Translations under genes and position numbers: made by a program
Notes under the pieces: model-generated
Told to the model about the DNA's origin: nothing
Seen by the model: the letters and a program-made list of their open reading frames with translations, nothing else
Databases searched by the model: none
Shown: positions 32,966 through 45,646 of the stretch, in pieces
Layout of the letters: every line of letters begins with the position of its first letter
Numbering within the stretch: the first letter of the stretch is position 1
Assembly (NCBI GenBank): GCA_021432635.1
Contig: MU270033.1
Location: 350,537-414,536, forward strand
Origin: Thozetella sp. PMI_491
Lineage: Eukaryota > Ascomycota > Sordariomycetes > Chaetosphaeriales > Chaetosphaeriaceae
DNA length: 64,000 nt
Direction: 5' to 3'

Positions 32966-34183
32966 GGTGTCACAACCCGGAAGATTCTATGGCCATAAAG
33001 AGCACTGCTACGTAGATCTGGGCTCCTGCCGTTGGAATTTATAGACCGGAGCATAGACATGAAGCTATATTCCGTATTCCGCGGCTCGGTAACTATCGGG
33101 GAGCGGGGAGATAAGTATTTGGCTAGCTCAACTTGGTTCTGAGAAGCATCCCTCATCCGGAGCTTTCTGGAGCATGCAACCGTTGCATTGCTATGAATCT
33201 CCAAGTGTCTAATAGGTGGCTTACCTCCGGTACTTTCGTTGGAATACCACCTTGTGGGGCCCCACGTTTTCGGCTCGGTACTTGGATTGTCTCCGTTCTT
33301 GGGCAACATTTGACCTAGTTCCGAACCGAAGGAGCCAAGGCCGCGCCGGCCTCTTCTCCAGCATAAAGTGCCATTTGGAGCCACTAACATCCCCGATTTC
33401 TTGTTAAGCCTTAGTGCCGCCGGGTCGGGTCGACTATCGGCCATATGAGGCATCCTTGCATGGTAGCCATTATGGTGCTCCCAAACCGGGTCTGTATTAG
33501 GACACCATGTATATCTAGTGGTTACAAGTCAGCCGTGTGGCCATGAGTATGTCATGGCTTGGAAATGAAGGCCACTGATAGCCACCGGACAAATTTCTAG
33601 GAAACTTTGTATATGATACGTCGTAATTGTCACATTCTGTCTCCGAAGCCAAGCCCCGTTAGAGTAGCTCTCATTTTGTGCAATTTCTATCGACAACATT
33701 GTGGTCCTTGTCAAGAACCTTACCTTCGGAGGATATCAAGTCTTGGCTACCATTTGTTGATCCCCCTTTATTTTCACTAGGATTCATCATCGATCCACTA
33801 ACTAGCTATCTCGGAAGGGGTAAGGCAGTCAGTGTTATGGAAAACTCCGAGTCATGACGTCCACTGAACTCTAGTGTGTCTCAACAGACACTTAAGCGTA
33901 CATCACTGAGCTTGGATCGATGCGATGCCAATCTCATGAAATCATAGCGATTACCACTATAGAGTGATGATTCACTTGTGTGATCGTGCTTCATCCGCAT
34001 TACGGGCCGATAGAGGTAGCCCAATGGTCGCAGAGGACGGACAGAGAATCGTCTCTCTGTAAGTATATATAGAGCGACTGCTGCTCTCTCACAGGCTACA
34101 GGACGTGCGTCAACAACAATTGATTATTCGAATTCCCTAAGTACATTTATAACCAACAAACTACTGATTTCAACCCTTTCGCA
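32966..34183. other. Intergenic, divergent promoters
   Basis: An AT-richer upstream region shared by the GH1 gene (-) and the 96-residue gene (+). A minus-strand open frame (32944-33453) overlaps the GH1 start and has no family features. A TATA box near 34064 belongs to the downstream gene. Confidence 0.5.
34064..34071 (+). promoter_or_regulatory. TATA box upstream of the 96-residue gene
   Basis: TATATATA lies about 120 bases before the ATG at 34184, with a CCAAT word about 44 bases further upstream. Spacing fits a core promoter with a leader of roughly 80-90 bases. A strong TATA box is less common at fungal housekeeping genes and may point to regulated expression. Confidence 0.4.
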
Positions 34184-34587
34184 ATGTCTCACGCATCGCC
34201 CGCACTTACTGGCAAGAAGTCTGGAGACGCGCTCCCTAGCGAAGCTCCATCCGGCCAGGTTTATGATTCCTCGTACAAAACGAAGCAGTCGGAGCCGATC
34301 CCAGTCGTGGATGACACTGCTCAAGTGGAAGACGGAGTGGGGCCTGAGATGGCGGATTCTGATGAGCAACTTGGTAGGTGCCAGATCCCCAACTTGATAG
34401 CTTGTCTGCCTAGCCAGCTTGTCGTTTGAGAATCCTTATCATAGTAGCAATAGTTTAATATGTGCTAATTCAAGCGCTCGGTTTAGCCCAGGATGATATG
34501 GACGCTATCGATAAGGGCAACATCATTGAAGACCGGACACGCGGGGCCAAGCCGACAGGTTCCTACTCGGAAGGACAGGAGGAATGA
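34184..34587 (+). CDS. Small acidic disordered protein, 96 residues, fungal-specific type
   Basis: Exons 34184-34373 and 34487-34587, joined over a 113-nt intron (GTAGGT donor, TGCTAATT branch site, TTTAG acceptor; phase 1), give 96 residues. The protein is hydrophilic, without signal peptide, membrane segment or cysteine. Readable marks are MSHASPALTGKKSGDAL at the start, a DDTAQVEDGVGPEMADSDEQ acidic middle, and AIDKGNIIEDRTRGAKPTGS near the end. Small proteins of this kind are, to my recollection, widespread in Pezizomycotina without known function; I cannot confirm this here. The second exon reads cleanly only after splicing, which supports a real gene. The alternative, a chance 81-codon frame read through the intron, is less likely. 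Confidence 0.75.
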
Positions 34588-35133
34588 TTCCGGTACCTCT
34601 GTGCTAAGTGAAGACACCTATAGAATCGCCATCGCATCCAAATTGAAGTTCCATAGTGCCTTGTGGTGGTTGAGTAGGTTATTGCGACTCGTGGCCATCA
34701 GTGTGAAAGAGAGGAACCGATGTCCCTTTTACTCTATTCAAACTAGCCCATCTTAACAATATTGAGATCAGTCCTCCCAATCCACCTTGTGATGCATTGT
34801 GACTGGCTCTAGTATTTTGAGCTTGGTAGTCTCGCATACCGATGACGAATGATACCGACGAAGAACATGAATGATATGGATTCGTTCTCCAGATTGCGAA
34901 TCCAGCTCTAGCAGTGTGCCTGTCCCTTTCTTCCTGTCTTCCTGTCTTCGGCATATAATCGTAGCCTCGTGATGTGCTCTTCTCTTTCAATAACCCTGTT
35001 TAGACACGCACGCACACACTTGCATGAACTATCGCTGTCTCTGTATCTGTCATCGCAGAGTAGAGCTCGTATCTCCCCGACCCCTGGTCCGTCCTTCTCC
35101 TCCACCCGATCTTAACAGAACCGCAAACTACAC
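34588..35133. other. Intergenic, convergent 3' ends
   Basis: The stretch lies between converging genes. Nothing beyond 3' untranslated regions is recognised. Confidence 0.5.
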
Positions 35134-36449
35134 CTAGCGATGCGGCGGTACTGGCACGGGCGGCATGTTTTTGATTTGCTTGATGAGGAATTCGCGTTCG
35201 TCTATGAACTGCTCATCCTCATGGCGTTCCTCCAGGAAGTGGGACAAGAAGTTGAGCAGCTTCTCCCGGTTCATAAGCAGGATCTTCTGGACAGGTACCG
35301 ACTTGTGCGGGTTGGCCACAAACACCTTGAAGACGTGAAATCCTTCGTATTGCACCATCTTGCGGTCATCCCGGAGGAGGTTCATGCAGATCTTGAGGTG
35401 CTCTCCACGGTCGACGTAGGCGGTCATGACATTGTAATTAGATCGGTCTAGCAGGATCTCGCCCAGGAGCTTGATCGACTGCCGCTTCGTAACGTAGCTC
35501 TTGGACTGAACAAGTATGTTGTTGTACTTGTCGAAGAAGAGTTCGAAGTTGACCATGAGGTATCTGGGGACCAGCTCTTTGTGTTTCGTGAGTAATTCCT
35601 ACGGAAAAGCTCCGTTAGCGGGGGGGTCAACAAGTGCCAGGAGGATTGGGGCAGCTGTACCCGAAAGGTCGTGAATGCATCTGCAGCGACCTCGAAGGAG
35701 CTCTTGTCGATCCAGTCAAAGAACTCCCAGAAGATACCCCGACCGCTCTGCGGCCGGTCTCTGTCTATGCCGCCCACCCCTCTAGAGCTTGAGCCGGGTT
35801 CGTCCCCATCGTCGAAGAGGATGATGGCGGCGGCGGCCTCATGCTTGAGAATCTCTCGCAGGACAGAGCCGGCAAAGGTGGCGCTCTCTTTGGCCTCATA
35901 TCCCCTGCATAACTCTACTAGCACCTGCGGGCGCTTCTCGACCACGTAGGCGAGCGCAAGGGGTTCGCTGTTTGGCGGAGCGGTTGGCGGCCGGAAGCGG
36001 AACGTGTATGAGAAGATGACCTGGGTGTCTTTTCGGGATTCGAAAGGGAGCTTCGAGAGATGTGTTGCGAGGAGAAGGAGGAGATCTTCTTCGATTATTC
36101 CCGTCACCAATTGATAGATCTGCTCGGGGCTTGAGTCGGCTTCTACAGGGTCGTCAGTCTGGCCTTTGGCCGATGCAAGCAGGGCGGCTAAGAGCCAAGG
36201 CGGCGGGCGGGGCGGGGCGGAGCGATCTACCTTGCGTTCCTTGCAAGATCGCCTTCATCTGCGAGAGGATCTTGGCCAGTTCTTCGGCCTGCAGGCTGGG
36301 GGTCAACCTCGAGCATAAGGCGAGAGGAGCGCTTTGTTTACCTTGGCGGCAGCGGTCGGGCCTTCGAGCTTGGTGACGAGTTCTCTCGCTTGCCTAGGCA
36401 GCTCGGACGCATTGGTCCTTGTTCTGGCCCTTCCGAAGAAGAACGACAT
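35134..36449 (-). CDS. hymA: Mo25/Hym1-family scaffold (conidiophore development protein hymA)
   Basis: Four exons (36449-36342, 36288-36231, 36142-35661, 35598-35134; introns of 53, 88 and 62 nt) give 370 residues, close to other fungal members. Mo25 proteins are helical-repeat scaffolds that activate germinal-centre and NDR kinases in morphogenesis networks; the Aspergillus member hymA acts in conidiophore development and yeast Hym1 in the RAM network. Visible marks are the start MSFFFGRARTRTNASELPRQ, ALAYVVEKRPQVLVELCRGY, RYLMVNFELFFDKYNN and the C-terminal FLEERHEDEQFIDEREFL. The residues GDEPGSSSRGVGGIDRDRPQ form an insert not expected in animal Mo25. The gene is divergent from the IleRS gene. 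Confidence 0.95.
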
Positions 36450-37264
36450 GATGGAGGGGGATTCGTATTACTCGGCGGGTGTGGTGTTGGGTTGGGGAGA
36501 CGCAAGGATGAACCGGGGGAATATGGGCGTCGGCGCGACGTTCGAGATGAATGTTTCTACTCGTCTGAAGAGCGCGCGCAAAGTCCCTTTCCTTCCGTGT
36601 CCTCAGTGGCCTGTTCCCATCTCAGGTGAACAAGCCGCCTCAATCGTCCGTCGGCTGCGGGAGCAGGTGGTGTCGGGGACAGGGTTGTGCAGAGCGCAGT
36701 CGGCACGTCAGAATTCGGCTGCGGGGGATGCTTTTGTTATGACTTCAGCTCGTTGCTGTTTTGGCTCTCCTGGCACAGGGGACAGGGGCAACCTGGCGCT
36801 AAAGGGTTGGAGATACAGGGCCCCGGGCCTATCACACCCCTGTAGCTCGCGGATCGGGCGTTACAAAGGGTTTGGCATTGCTGTTGTGTCAATATCCGGA
36901 TCGAATGACTCCCTGCGCCAATTTGTTAGCGGCCATCCAAGGTCCCGGATCAAACACTAACAGATACTTTCTCTCCCCTTGGCATAAATACCTGCGGATT
37001 GGGCTGCAAGGCTATCTGCGCGAGGGCCAATCGCACCGACCCCGCAGTGTGGTTTGAGCAACCCCGCCATCGAGAGGCGGGACAAATTTGAAGCCTTGTT
37101 AGAGTCATCCCACAGAGTTGCTCTGCAGTGAGTCACGGTGACAGTGCATAAAAACAATAGGAAGGACCGGCTTTCCCACCCTAACCAGAAAAACTCGGCA
37201 AACCGCAACCATATCCCTTTCTGCAACGTGGGCCACCAGCAGCTGGTCTTGAAGCTCGCCCACC
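36450..37264. other. Intergenic, divergent promoters of hymA and IleRS genes
   Basis: A shared upstream region. Open frames within it lack family features. No regulatory site is called. Confidence 0.5.
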
Positions 37265-40200
37265 ATGTCGATTGACTTTCCCAAAGAAGAAGAGGCAGTC
37301 ATCCAGAGATGGCGAGAGATCAAGGCCTTCGAGCGTCAGGTACGCATTCGTCCAAGAGCCCAAGAGCCAGAGGCCGGAAGAAACCATTCCTAACGTCAAT
37401 CTTACCAGCTCGAGCTGTCTGAAGGCCGGCCCCTCTATACCTTCTACGATGGTCCTCCGTTCGCCACTGGCCTGCCGCACTACGGCCACTTGCTCGCCTC
37501 GACCATCAAAGACATCATCCCACGGTACTGGTCCATGAAGGGCTTCCACGTTGAGCGCAGGTTCGGTTGGGACACACACGGCCTTCCGATTGAACACGAG
37601 ATCGACAAGAAGCTTGGTATCTCCGGCCGAGATGCCGTCATGGAGCTTGGCTTAGAGAAGTACAATGCCGAGTGCCGTTCCATTGTGATGCGGTACCGTG
37701 AGGAGTGGCGCCTTACCATTGAGCGCCTGGGCCGTTGGATCGACTTCGACAATGATTACAAGACTATGGACCCGAAGTTCATGGAGTCGGAGTGGTGGGT
37801 CTTCAAGCAGTTGTTCGAGAAGGGCCAGGTGTACCAGGGTCATCGCGTGATGCCGTATTCCACGGCTCTCACTACCGCCTTGAGCAACTTCGAGGCCAAC
37901 CAGAACTACCAGGACGTGACCGATCCGGCCGTTGTCGTTTCTTTCCCACTCCTCTCGGATCCGGACACGGCCCTGCTTGCCTGGACGACGACGCCATGGA
38001 CTCTGCCTTCCCACACAGGCCTCTCGGTCCACCCCGACTTCGAATACGTCAAGCTCAACGACGAGAAGTCTGGAAAAAATTACATTATTTTGGAAAAGCT
38101 CATCGGAACACTTTACAAGGATCCTAAAAAGGCGAAGTTCAAGATCCTGGAAAAGTTCAAGGGCAAGGACATGGAGGGTTGGAAGTATGAACCGCTTTTC
38201 AAGTACTTTTACGACGATTACAAGGATATCGCCTTCAAGGTCCTCAACGCTACATACGTCACCGCAGACAGCGGTACTGGTATCGTCCACCAAGCCCCCG
38301 CGTTCGGTGAAGACGATTACAACGTCGCTATTCAGTACGGCATTGTGACGGAGAAGCGGCCGCCCCCCGACCCTGTCAACGAGACGGGTCACTTCACCGC
38401 GAAGATCAGCGACTTCGCCGGCATGCACGTGAAGGAGGCGGACAAGCACATCATCAAGTACCTCAAGGGCACTGGGCGTCTGATTGTCGACTCCCAGCTG
38501 AAGCACTCCTATCCCATGTGCTACCGCTCTGACACTCCTCTGATCTACAAGGCTGTGCCCTCATGGTTCATCCGCATCCCTACCATCATCCCGCAGATGT
38601 TGAACAACATCGAGGGGTCCCAATGGGTGCCGTCTTTCGTCAAAGAGAAGCGGTTTGCTAGCTGGATTGCCAACGCGAGGGATTGGAACGTCTCCCGAAA
38701 TCGATACTGGGGCACCCCCATCCCGCTCTGGGTGAGCGACGACATGGAGGAGAAGATTTGCATTGGTAGCGTCGCCGAGCTCAAGGAGCTCAGCGGATAC
38801 GAGGGCGAGATCGTCGATCTCCACCGCGACAAGATTGACCACATCACTATTCCAAGCAAGCAGGGCAAAGGCACGCTGAAACGGGTAGAGGAGGTCTTTG
38901 ACTGCTGGTTCGAGTCTGGAAGCATGCCGTACGCCAGCCAGCACTATCCCTTCGAGAACGTCGAGAAGTTCAAGAAGTCGTTCCCTGGTGACTTTATCGC
39001 CGAAGGTCTCGACCAGACGAGAGGCTGGTTCTACACCATGTTAGTTTTGGGCACTCACCTCTTTGGAGTCTCGCCATTCCAGAACTGTGTCGTGAACGGC
39101 ATTGTGCTCGCTGAGGATGGAAAGAAGATGTCAAAGCGTCTCAAGAACTACCCAGACCCCGGAATCGTCATGTCCAAGTACGGCTCTGATGCCCTCCGAC
39201 TCTACCTCATCAACTCGCCAGTGGTGCGTGCCGAGCCTCTCCGGTTCAAGGAGTCGGGCGTCAAGGAAGTCGTACAGCGTGTCCTCCTTCCGCTGTGGAA
39301 CAGCTACAAGTTCTTCGAGGGACAGGTGGCACTCCTCAAGAAGGTCGAGAACGTCGACTACGTATTCGACCCAAAGATGGAGTCGACGAACACCAACGTC
39401 ATGGACAAGTGGATTCTGGCCAGTTGCCAGAGCTTGCTCCAGTTCGTAAACGAGGAGATGAAGAGTAAGATACCACTGCTCTGGCCTTCGGGTAAGAGAC
39501 ACTCAACTGACCCAATACGCTAGGTTATCGGTTGTATACCGTCGTCCCCCGACTACTGAAGCTCATCGATTTCACCACCAATTGGTACATTAGGTTCAAC
39601 CGCAAGCGCCTCAAGGGAGAGAATGGACTGGAAGACACAACCCATGCCCTCAACACTCTCTTCGAGGTTCTCTACACCATGTGCCGAGGACTTGCGCCTT
39701 TCACGCCCTTCCTCACCGATACCATCTACCAGCGTCTTCTCCCTCACATCCCCAAGGAGCTCCAGGGAGAAGACACGCGCAGTGTTCACTTCCTGCCCTT
39801 CCCAGAAGTCCGGAGCGAGCTCTTCAATCCCGAAATCGAGCGACAAGTGGGGCGCATGCAAACCGTGATCGAACTGGTCCGATACTCGCGCGAGAAGAAG
39901 GCTATTGGGGTGAAGCAGCCCCTCAAGACTCTCGTTGTCATCCATCGTGACCAGCAGTACCTCGACGATGTGAAGTCGCTCGAGTCGTATATCCAGGAGG
40001 AGCTCAACGTGCGAGACCTGGTTCTGACGTCAGATGAGGACAAATACAACGTCCAGTACAGCATCACTGCGGATTGGCCTGTCCTCGGCAAGAAGCTCAA
40101 GAAGGACATGGCCAGGGTCAAGAAAGCCCTGCCGAATGTCACTAGTGAGCAGGCCAAGGGCTACATGCTCAACAAGACCATCGTCCTGGATGGTATCACG

Positions 40201-40632
40201 CTCGAGGAGGGAGATCTCGTCGTCAAGCGCGGGCTCAAGGAAGATGGCACGTCCCAGAGCATCGAGACGAATACCGACAACGATGTCCTCACTCTCCTCG
40301 ACACTGAGATCTACCCGGGGCTCGCCGAAGAAGGCATTGCGCGCCAGATCATCAACCGTGTCCAGAAGCTGCGCAAGTCAGCAGGCCTGGAACCCATCGA
40401 CGACATCAAGATGGAATACAAGGTGCTTTCGGACCCGGACAACATCGGACTGGCCAAAGTCCTCGACACGCACACAGCGGCCTTCGTCAAGGCGCTGCGC
40501 CGTCCGCTGGACAAGCATGAAGTGACGCAAGTGGAGGGGGAGATTCCTGCGGAGAAGCAAGAAGGTGTTATTGCCGAGGAAGAGCAGGAGATCCAAAAGG
40601 CCACGTTCCTGTTGCGATTGTTGAAGCTATGA
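37265..40632 (+). CDS. ILS1: Isoleucyl-tRNA synthetase, cytosolic
   Basis: Exons 37265-37339, 37409-39464 and 39524-40632 (introns of 69 and 59 nt) give 1079 residues, near the yeast Ils1 length. It is a class I synthetase that charges tRNA-Ile in the cytosol. Marks: HIGH-like motif HYGH at 49-52 within PPFATGLPHYGH, the editing-domain block after it (WTTTPWTLPSHTGL), WFIRIPTIIPQM, and KMSKR at 598-602 with K601 the active lysine. The anticodon-binding part follows the second intron (SYRLYTVVPRLLKLIDFTTN). The gene has no presequence: the N-terminus MSIDFPKEEEAV is acidic. A few bases into each intron an in-frame stop or shift shows that splicing is needed. Confidence 0.97.
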
Positions 40633-41035
40633 GAGCTAGAACGCCTCTAGAGAGAACTTAAAAAGAAGATAGATGTGATCATATTCGTCACATGCATGAA
40701 GACGGACACACATCCAAACCTTTCTTGTGCAGTTGCTGTGACTAGTTCAAGTGGTACTCTACAGGCGGACGGACGGAGCTCGACTCTGTAGAGCAGCGGG
40801 ACCATTCCGTCTGCTCAAGCTACCCGCTACTCCGTCATTGATTCCTCTCTTTAGGCTCTCATGAAATCGTAGCACGCATTGCTCGAGCGGAGACTTTTTG
40901 CTGCTTGTGAGAAGTGCCAACCACCACACTCATCGCCGGCAACATTCGCTTTGTATAGATTTACATGCCGAATGCGTACCCGAAACTTCCAGCTAAAAGA
41001 GGCCGTAAGGTGGTTTGGGACTGGTAAGGACATGG
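40633..41035. other. Intergenic, convergent 3' ends
   Basis: The stretch lies between the IleRS gene and the small CX9C gene that converges on it. No other feature is seen. Confidence 0.5.
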
Positions 41036-41346
41036 TCACCTCAACCCCTTAGAAGCAGCCTGCAGGACAAGTTAGGCGCCTCAGATCCAATCGTTGGCAA
41101 CCGTTCAGGGGGCTCACCAGGTAGCAATCCTTAAGCTTCATGAACTCCTTGGCGCACTGGTCCTTATGGACGGAATTGTAGTCGGCAACAATGCATTTGC
41201 CGTATATGGCAGCCTGTCGACGGAAGAAGGGGGTTAGGAACGACGAAATAGCGGTTGCCATTGTTTGCTTTGGGAGCTCCTACCTCTGCCGAACATTTGG
41301 ATACTGACTGCGCGAAGCGCTGGATCGGACGCGTCTTGGGCTGCAT
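41036..41346 (-). CDS. NDUFAF8-like twin-CX9C protein, 60 residues
   Basis: Three small exons, 41346-41284, 41213-41118 and 41059-41036 (introns of 70 and 58 nt, each with a CCTAAC branch site), give a 60-residue protein. It has two CX9C pairs: CSAEAAIYGKC, formed across the first splice junction, and CAKEFMKLKDC. Pattern and spacing match human NDUFAF8 (C17orf89), a complex I assembly factor of the mitochondrial intermembrane space and matrix boundary that partners NDUFAF5. Function here is inferred from the family. No exon alone contains the full motif, so it is easily missed. The gene is divergent from the Sfi1-like gene. Confidence 0.85.
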
Positions 41347-42234
41347 CCTGTGGATGTCTAGACTCTAGGCGAGCTAATCAGCTGATGCCAGCTCCTCCAA
41401 CACTCAGGTTACTCTTGATGCAAGCTAAGCTCCTAAGTGATTGATGTTCTATGGAGCTGGTTTGGCTAAGAGCTTGCGGTTTGTCTCCTTCTCCGGTACG
41501 GTGCGACTACTGAGCAAATTCGTGACCGCACTGTGATATCTCTGGATGAGGGCCCTGTGTTAATCAGATACCTGAAAATCAAGTATAAATCGCGCACCTA
41601 TTCAAGTCATATCATATTAAAATCCCGATGGCAAAGCGCGAATGGAAAGTCTTAATCATCGACCAGAATTGTCGTGGAGGATCCACGTCTGGTAGAGTCA
41701 CCCTCTAACGCTCTTTCAGTGGGGCAGAGCTTGGCCATTGGCCAACTAGAAGCTAGAATCAAAATGCTAGTTGGAGACTTGGAATCTCACGTAAAATATA
41801 TGCAACTTTTAAGTTCACCTTGAACAGCAGCCAAATCGAGGCATGTGGGGATCGTCTGGTGGGGCTGGCCCAACTCGAGGGTCGTGATCCTCGACGCGTG
41901 AGCGAACACTTAAACGCGCCCTTTGTCTCGCGACGGGGCCTTCGAGTCCTTTCTTCCTTCTCCCAATCTTCGGACTCGTGAACCTTGCTCTTGCACTATG
42001 CACGTTGCACACTATCCGAGCTCTTTGTCCGAACACGTCTGCACTTTCTCGTTTTTGTAGCCCTCCCGTCTGCGCTTCCAACTCTTTCGGCAAGCCTTCA
42101 GCTTTCCAGTAACGCCTGCCTTTCAATCGCTCGCATCCCGGTTGGCTCGCCAGCCACTTGTCCTCCGTCGCGCCCCTTTCGACTGACGCCCGGCTTCGAT
42201 CCTCTACCATGCCTTCGTGGTGGACGAACCTCCA
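41347..42234. other. Intergenic, divergent promoters
   Basis: An upstream region shared by the CX9C gene (-) and the Sfi1-like gene (+), with a pyrimidine-rich part from about 41940 that is typical of a fungal leader. No gene is seen. Confidence 0.5.
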
Positions 42235-45200
42235 ATGGCCGCTCAACCCTCTCGGCCCCGCCCTGGCGGGGGACTCGGGCAGTCTTCCTCTTCACTCTCG
42301 GGCACCAGCCCCTACGCCGAACCCTTCTACTCGGCCGATGGTAGGCCTCACTGCGTGCCCTCGCGCTTGCGCCGAGCCCGGATGCCGCTGACACGTGCCT
42401 ACAGACATCCAAGTTCTCCACGACATCGTCGCGCTCGGAGAGGCCATCCTGCCCGCCCTCCCAGAGCGAGTGCGACTACCGACCAACGCGCTCTTTCAAG
42501 CCGCCGAGCAGGTCCTGCCGAATCACGGTTACGAACCCGACTTTACTCCAGCTCACATCTCCCGCTTCCTCTTCCGCCTTGGCGGCATACGTTCCCAAGG
42601 GTCACTATACGACAAGTTCGAATCCCTCCTAGGAGAACTGGGAATCAAACTTGCCTTCGACGACTCAGGCTCCAAAGACGAACAAATTACCGAGCAGGAC
42701 CTCTCGCCTCGTTCGGCTTCTGGTCGGGATAGCCACGCCGGCTCTCCGAGTCCTGTACGGCTCACCGTCCGACGGCGAGGATCCCACCCTGAGCACACAG
42801 ACCGAGTCTCTCTCTTGCAGCACCCAAGCCTTGGCCTGGGTCACCAAGTTAGGACGAGGTCTGTTTCCCCCCACTTACCTCTCCACTCACGCTCCTTGCT
42901 CAACAGGTTGCGCACAGGTCAGAATGCTGGCACTAATGCGCACCTTCGAGCCCTTCAAGACGCTGAAGAACGCATCCCTGATATCCCACCTCGTCCCCAT
43001 GCCCGCCCGTTCGCTCGCGACGCGCACGGAAACCCGCGCGATGAGACAGACGATGACACGACGCAGGATCCCCCCATCCCTACCAACCCTATTCGCCCTC
43101 ACATAGTGTCGAACGGCAAAATCAACGGCCATGGTGACGCCTACGCGGATGACGTGTCTCAAGATGACTTCACTCTTAACGATGATTCTATGGATGATGT
43201 CGATCTTCCGAAGCAAGACCTCACAGCCGAGGATGTGGACATTGGACCCGATGCTGTTGATTATGACAGCGAGATGCCCGAAAATCAGGTCAACCACTAC
43301 GACGAGGTTGCAGCTTCAGATGATCAACTAGACCTGCCGGCGAGCGGGCTTCCCATCAGGCTCGCTCCGCCCAGCGTCAGCCTAGCCGAGCTCGAGGCGA
43401 AAGCGAAGGCCTTCCAGCGCTATCGCGGTGATGCACCGTTGGGAGCCTTCCTCGGAAGATGGCACGAGAAGATGCTTGAGAAGCAAGAGATAGACGACGA
43501 AGAGGCTGAGTTCGCGGATCGATGTGATCTACTTGAATCAGCCGGCGCTGCTTTCCTCGAGTGGGGCAGCAAGGCCACTGCCGCTCGGAACAGGCGTGTT
43601 GGCACTGACGACTACGCCTCCTGGGTCGACCGGAACGAGCGCTTAGCGTCCCGTGCCTACACACTCCACGCTATGTTCAATGCGGTAGAGTATCTGAAGT
43701 GCCTGGCTAAGGACGAGGCCGAACGCACGGCTGTCGCCCGGAGACATGTCCTCAGGAAGCGATTGTTTTCCGGCTGGTCGCAGCAGCACAATGATGACCA
43801 AGCGAAAGTGAAGAACTTCGCCTTGAGCGAGGCAGTTGAGCACTGGACTAGTGCCACACTCGCCGTCCAAGTCCGGAACAATGCCATCGATCACGAGCGG
43901 AATACGAGGGATGCTCAGGAAGCAGTCGGCATTATGCGGTCGGTCCTGAAGGGCAGGCTGGCCGACTTCATGTACACGTACAGAGCCCGGGAAGAGGCGG
44001 TTGAGAAATGGCAAAGCAAGAAGCTTGAAGCGGACAATGAGGAGGAAGTCGCCGTCTTCTGCGAGACCCGCATGCCTGTCATAGCCGCAGTTAACAACTG
44101 GCACGACGCTCTGCGAGCCATTGTCGGCCACGTCTCGGAGGTTGCAAGCGAGGCCGAGCCAGAGTTGGAGCCAATAGACGACCAGGAGGAAAGCCGCAAT
44201 GGGCAACCCACGGCGCTTGAGTCACGGCTGGAGCAGCACTGCCAGCGGAGAGACGAGGAGGCCAAACACCAAGCTATTTCCTTGATGCGGCAACGCGCCC
44301 AAGAATCGATAGTCCTGCAGAAGTATGCTGATAAGGACTCTCTCGCCGAGTCCGTAGCGCACTGGGACCGAGAGCGGAAGCTGAAGACGTTCGTCAGGGC
44401 CCAGCAACGACAGGACCAAGCCGAAACCGTCAAGAGGCTCATTCTCGCGGAGCGTGAGAGTTGGTACGCGAAGGAGACAAGACGAGATGACCTACACGAG
44501 GCCGTAGACGCATGGGATTCCCTTGCCAAACAATCGCAGCAGGCCTCGGTACAGGAGCAAGCGAACGCCGACATGGTGTGTGGATACTACAGAAAGGCCG
44601 ATGCCCTCGAGATCTGGCTCGATAGAGTCGAGGAGATTGACCGGGAGAAGCAGAGAGCAAAGGCTGTTGATCTTGTTCGCGCTGCCGGCCCTCCGCTTAG
44701 TTCCTGGAGGGCCAAGACCCGCGACGAATTTTTCCGCAACAACGCATCATGTCGAAAAGCCGACGAGACCTTCAGTCTCGGGGAGAGCGAGAGTGTGACT
44801 GCCAGTTGGAGGCGGGTGGCACGCGAGAAGTATACCCGCAGCATGGCGGAACGATACCGCGATGCACGACGGGCCGAGAAGAGAGAAAAAGCTCTAGAGG
44901 CCCTAGGTGCATGGCACCAAGCGTGCGCTCGCAGTTACCAGCTTGGAGCATTGGCCAAGTACCACCGCGAGAGCGCGGAATGGGAAGCGGCCCAGAAGGG
45001 CGTTGATGACTGGCACATGTTTACGGGTAACGCCAAAGTGTTGCGCGAGGGCGCTGATCTGGCCAATCAAGAGGTATATGTCGACGAGTGGAGGGATCGC
45101 GCCGTGGACGTGAGACAAAACAAAGAGGATGCGGTGGACTATGACCACGAGCAGAGCTGTGCTAAGGCCGTCGCCGACTGGGAGCGCAAGACCCTGGAGC

Positions 45201-45646
45201 TTGATGGGCCGAAGCATACCGTCACCAAGGTGCAGCAGCGAAATGACCAACGCGTTGCCCAGGAAGCCATCAGCGCCTGGCATCAGCAGGCTGTACCAGA
45301 TGCACCCTCGTATCGCACGAGCATCGCCGCAAGACGCAGCGCTCGGCGGAGCACACGTGCGTCTACTTCAGCAGAGCCGCCTGCCCTGGTACCCCTCCAG
45401 CCACAACCCGAGCCGGCATTCAACGCCTTCGACGACGATCCGCTCGATGTTACAGACCTCGTCGCCAGCACTCCGGTGCGACGCAGCGCCCTGGCACCAT
45501 ACCGAGGGGCAGCCACCACCACGCCTTCGGCTATCCTCCCATCGCCGGCTGAGCGGGAACTTCGGCGCACTTATGTGGACCGCCATGTCATGTTTGCGGG
45601 CATCGAGGAAGAAGAGGAAGAGGGCTCGGGCTACTGGGAAAGCTAA
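42235..45646 (+). CDS. SFI1: Sfi1-like spindle pole body protein (centrin-binding)
   Basis: Exons 42235-42340 and 42405-45646 (64-nt intron; junction YSAD/DIQVLHDIV) give 1115 residues. The N-terminal domain (DIQVLHDIVALGEAILPALP to ~residue 110) is the part conserved in fungal Sfi1. After an acidic low-complexity middle (~200-330) comes a long helix-rich region from ~365 with recurring tryptophans (LGRWHEKMLEKQ, LFSGWSQQHNDDQ, VEHWTSATLAVQ, VNNWHDALRAIV, LGAWHQACARSYQ), each marking a centrin-binding repeat. In yeast, Sfi1 with Cdc31 forms the half-bridge needed for spindle pole body duplication. The C-terminus is basic, then acidic. The ATG at 42235 fits the splice phase; an earlier ATG at 42210 is in another frame. 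A further intron near 42862-42906 cannot be excluded, as the frame stays open there. Confidence 0.9.

Noticed and set aside
32944-33453. A 169-codon minus-strand frame upstream of GH1
   Set aside because: It overlaps the GH1 start in another frame and looks like promoter sequence.
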